DNA from: Deltaproteobacteria bacterium
GTDB taxonomy: Bacteria > Desulfobacterota > Desulfuromonadia > Desulfuromonadales > BM103
Reading direction: 5' to 3'
DNA length: 6,346 bases
Assembly: GCA_006226895.1 (NCBI GenBank)
Contig: SBFN01000176.1
Coordinates: forward strand, 1-6,346
The notes under the pieces: model-generated
The model's input: the letters and a program-made list of their open reading frames with translations, nothing else
Databases searched by the model: none
Told to the model about the DNA's origin: nothing
Position numbers and translations under genes: made by a program
Shown here: positions 4,486-6,346 of the stretch, piece by piece
How positions within the stretch are numbered: the stretch's first letter is position 1
Layout: each line of letters opens with the position of its first letter

Positions 4486-6346
4486 TACTGCGTAGTATTG
4501 AATTGGAGGGCTTCGGCAGATTCCGTGGTCAGACGGTTGAGTTCCGTCGTGGACTGAACCTGGTCATCGGTCCCAACGAGGCGGGAAAATCGACGATCGC
4601 CGAGGCTGTCCCTGCGGTTCTTTTTGGGACCGATCGTCTGGAGAGGTTCAAACCCTGGGGCCGTAATGTCTGCTCTGCATCGCTCTTTTTTGAGGGCCGG
4701 GGACACACTGTTGAAGTTAAACGCAACCTGATGACCGATGAGGTTGAGCTGGTTGAAAAAGATGACCTTTATCATGTCAGGTCACAGTTCTCCGGCAATG
4801 CTCCGTTGCGGGGGCGCAGTGCTTCATGTCGCGAGTACCGGGCGTTGCTTGAAAAGTTGATTGGTGTTGCTGACGAGAAGCTCTTTCGCGCGACCTACTT
4901 CTTTGGACATCATCCGCAGAGCTGGAGCGGCGACGAACTCGCTCTTAAGCTGAGAACTCTGGTGAGTGGTACCGCTGAAGCCGATTATGCTGAAATCCTT
5001 GATACTTTACTGGAAGAGCATTTTCAACTGACCCGCAGCAACCCCTGGGGGCGAGATAAGCAACGCGACCGTGAGTATGAAACCGTTTGCCAGCAGTTGT
5101 CCGAGCAGGGTGATGAAGGGGCTGTACCGATCTTTGTAGAGATCGATAATCCTGGCCACGACGATCGTCAGGTTGCTCTTGAGGAAGAGATCGGTGCCCT
5201 TACCGGCGAACTCGAGTTTGAACGCCAGGAATATGAGAAGGGCCAGCGCTACATTGAGCGTTTTCGTCTGCAGGCTGACATCAAAGAAGAAGAGGTCGAA
5301 CTGCCTGCAAAGGTTGACACTGTAAAGGAAGAGAACCCAGGCACAAGCAAGACCCTTGCTGAAAAAATGGCCGCTGCCGGGCTGCCGCCCTCTTTGCCGT
5401 CGCAATTACCCGAGGTGCTAAGTGCCGCGGCTGAAATCAGGCAGGAGCTAGCCGCCCTACAGCAGCCATTCTCGATCCTTCATGGTCGAGAGAAAAAAAT
5501 CCCGCAAGTTCCCTGGATGGTGATTGGCGGCCTGCTGGTACTTTTCGTCGTCCTTGCGGCCGTAGCCTTTTGGCAACCCTTTTTCAAGACGCCCCTCTTG
5601 ACGACTGTTGGTGTCTGCTCTGTGGCTCTGCTTGCCTGGGTCTCCTGGCGGCAGATTAATCGTAATAAAATTCAGGAGCAGTGCCGTAAGGAACGTGGCT
5701 TGCTTGAGCAGAAGAAGGGTGTCGCTCAGCAGCGACAGGCAGAATTAAGTGAGCGTTGTGACGCTCTTGGCTTGCCGTCTTCTGCGGTCGACCTGGTTCG
5801 TTTGCATAAACTTGTTATGACTCATCGTGCATTACTTGACCAATACTGGTCTGCAAAGGAATCTGATGGTTCTGGAGTCGATGCAAGTGCTGAGGTTGTT
5901 GGTTCTGAGCCTTCTTCCCGGATCGTCACAAAGGCAGTCGTTGAAGAAGACCTGTTGAAAGATGATGAGGACGCTGGGGAGCTGCGCCAGTTGGAAGCAC
6001 GGTTAGCTGAATTTGCTGCCAATCTGCAGGAGAAGGAGGCTCGCCTGGAGGAACTGCGGGCGCAGTTGAAGTCTGACATGCATTCACCAGGGGGTGCTGC
6101 AGAAGCCGCCGCTGATGTTGCTTCACAGCAAGGTGTTCTGGTGCAGGAAATCTCTGTCAAGAACGCCATGTCACCTCTCCAAAGGCGTAAAATTGAACTC
6201 GAGGAGCGTATTGTTGTTCTACGCAAATCGATCAACCTGCTTGCAGACGCTGTTGACGAGTTCAGCCGTTCTCACCTGGTGACGTTGAATGCTGAAGCAG
6301 GCAAGATGTTTGGCAAGATTACCGGGGGCCGCTACACGGAGATCAA
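4482..6346 (+). CDS. Membrane-anchored SMC/Rad50-like AAA ATPase, YhaN type (3'-truncated by window)
   Basis: The frame is open from ATG 4482 to the window edge, 621 codons without a stop. The N-terminus MILRSIELEGFGRF and the Walker A GPNEAGKST (residues 30-38, Lys36) are those of Rad50/SbcC/RecF-type P-loop ATPases. LFRATYFFGHHPQ (134-146) lies where a Q-loop is expected. Coiled-coil-like segments are at about 231-275, 393-428, 498-532 and 567-600. Between the first two sit two hydrophobic segments, about 345-365 and 371-389, joined by a short loop. This suggests a membrane hairpin, as in YhaN-type proteins. Residues 275-305 and 459-485 are Glu/Ser/Pro-rich linkers. The last residues, FGKITGGRYTEI (610-621), resemble the block just before the ABC signature in this family, so signature and Walker B should follow within about 100 residues beyond the edge. 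GAGG (4474-4477) precedes the start, which overlaps the 61-residue gene by 4 bases. An SbcD/YhaO nuclease is the usual partner but is not upstream. Probable role: DNA end or structure handling at the membrane, inferred only. Confidence 0.85.
   Translation, partial: MILRSIELEGFGRFRGQTVEFRRGLNLVIGPNEAGKSTIAEAVPAVLFGTDRLERFKPWGRNVCSASLFFEGRGHTVEVKRNLMTDEVELVEKDDLYHVRSQFSGNAPLRGRSASCREYRALLEKLIGVADEKLFRATYFFGHHPQSWSGDELALKLRTLVSGTAEADYAEILDTLLEEHFQLTRSNPWGRDKQRDREYETVCQQLSEQGDEGAVPIFVEIDNPGHDDRQVALEEEIGALTGELEFERQEYEKGQRYIERFRLQADIKEEEVELPAKVDTVKEENPGTSKTLAEKMAAAGLPPSLPSQLPEVLSAAAEIRQELAALQQPFSILHGREKKIPQVPWMVIGGLLVLFVVLAAVAFWQPFFKTPLLTTVGVCSVALLAWVSWRQINRNKIQEQCRKERGLLEQKKGVAQQRQAELSERCDALGLPSSAVDLVRLHKLVMTHRALLDQYWSAKESDGSGVDASAEVVGSEPSSRIVTKAVVEEDLLKDDEDAGELRQLEARLAEFAANLQEKEARLEELRAQLKSDMHSPGGAAEAAADVASQQGVLVQEISVKNAMSPLQRRKIELEERIVVLRKSINLLADAVDEFSRSHLVTLNAEAGKMFGKITGGRYTEI

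Noticed and set aside
5822..6235. Minus-strand frame rich in Ser/Arg/Ala opposite the ATPase
   Set aside because: The Ser/Arg richness is the reverse complement of Glu/Ala/Gln codons of the coiled coil; the + frame is continuous and family-like.

Overview
This window comes from a bacterial chromosome of roughly 50% GC, and every supported gene is on the + strand. The gene set is a YheT-like hydrolase, a stand-alone TlyA, a corrin/tetrapyrrole-methylase-like protein, a U32 Fe-S protein and a membrane-anchored SMC/Rad50-type ATPase. It fits an anaerobic or Desulfuromonadales-like lineage (former deltaproteobacteria). That is an inference from gene content and general feel, because there is no rRNA or marker gene to settle it. 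I see no transposon, CRISPR array, tRNA, rRNA or phage gene.

Layout. Bases 1-39 may be the last codons of an upstream gene. Bases 40-158 hold nothing I can name. From 159 to 1123 lies a YheT-type alpha/beta hydrolase interrupted by a frameshift near base 604. The N-terminal part (159-632) carries the nucleophile Ser. The C-terminal part (617-1123), in another frame, carries the Asp and His. After a 98-base gap comes a second, small YqiA-like alpha/beta hydrolase (1222-1770). After a 55-base gap a tightly packed run of five genes begins: tlyA (1826-2572), a tetrapyrrole-methylase-family protein (2569-3339), a U32 family protein (3341-4303), a 61-residue unknown protein (4300-4485) and a large AAA/SMC-like ATPase (4482 to beyond the window). 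Successive junctions are a 4-base overlap, a 1-base gap, a 4-base overlap and a 4-base overlap. This indicates one transcript with translational coupling.

How they may work together. TlyA is a ribose 2'-O-methyltransferase of ribosomal RNA. U32 proteins include RNA hydroxylases (RlhA, TrhP) as well as the ubiquinone hydroxylation pair UbiU/UbiV. The tetrapyrrole methylase fold includes the rRNA methyltransferase RsmI, although this copy looks more like a corrin methylase such as CbiF. A shared role in RNA modification is possible but only inferred. The last gene encodes a P-loop ATPase with long coiled coils and two central membrane segments, the architecture of YhaN-type proteins. Its ABC signature and Walker B lie past the right edge. 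No SbcD/YhaO-like nuclease partner is present upstream of it.
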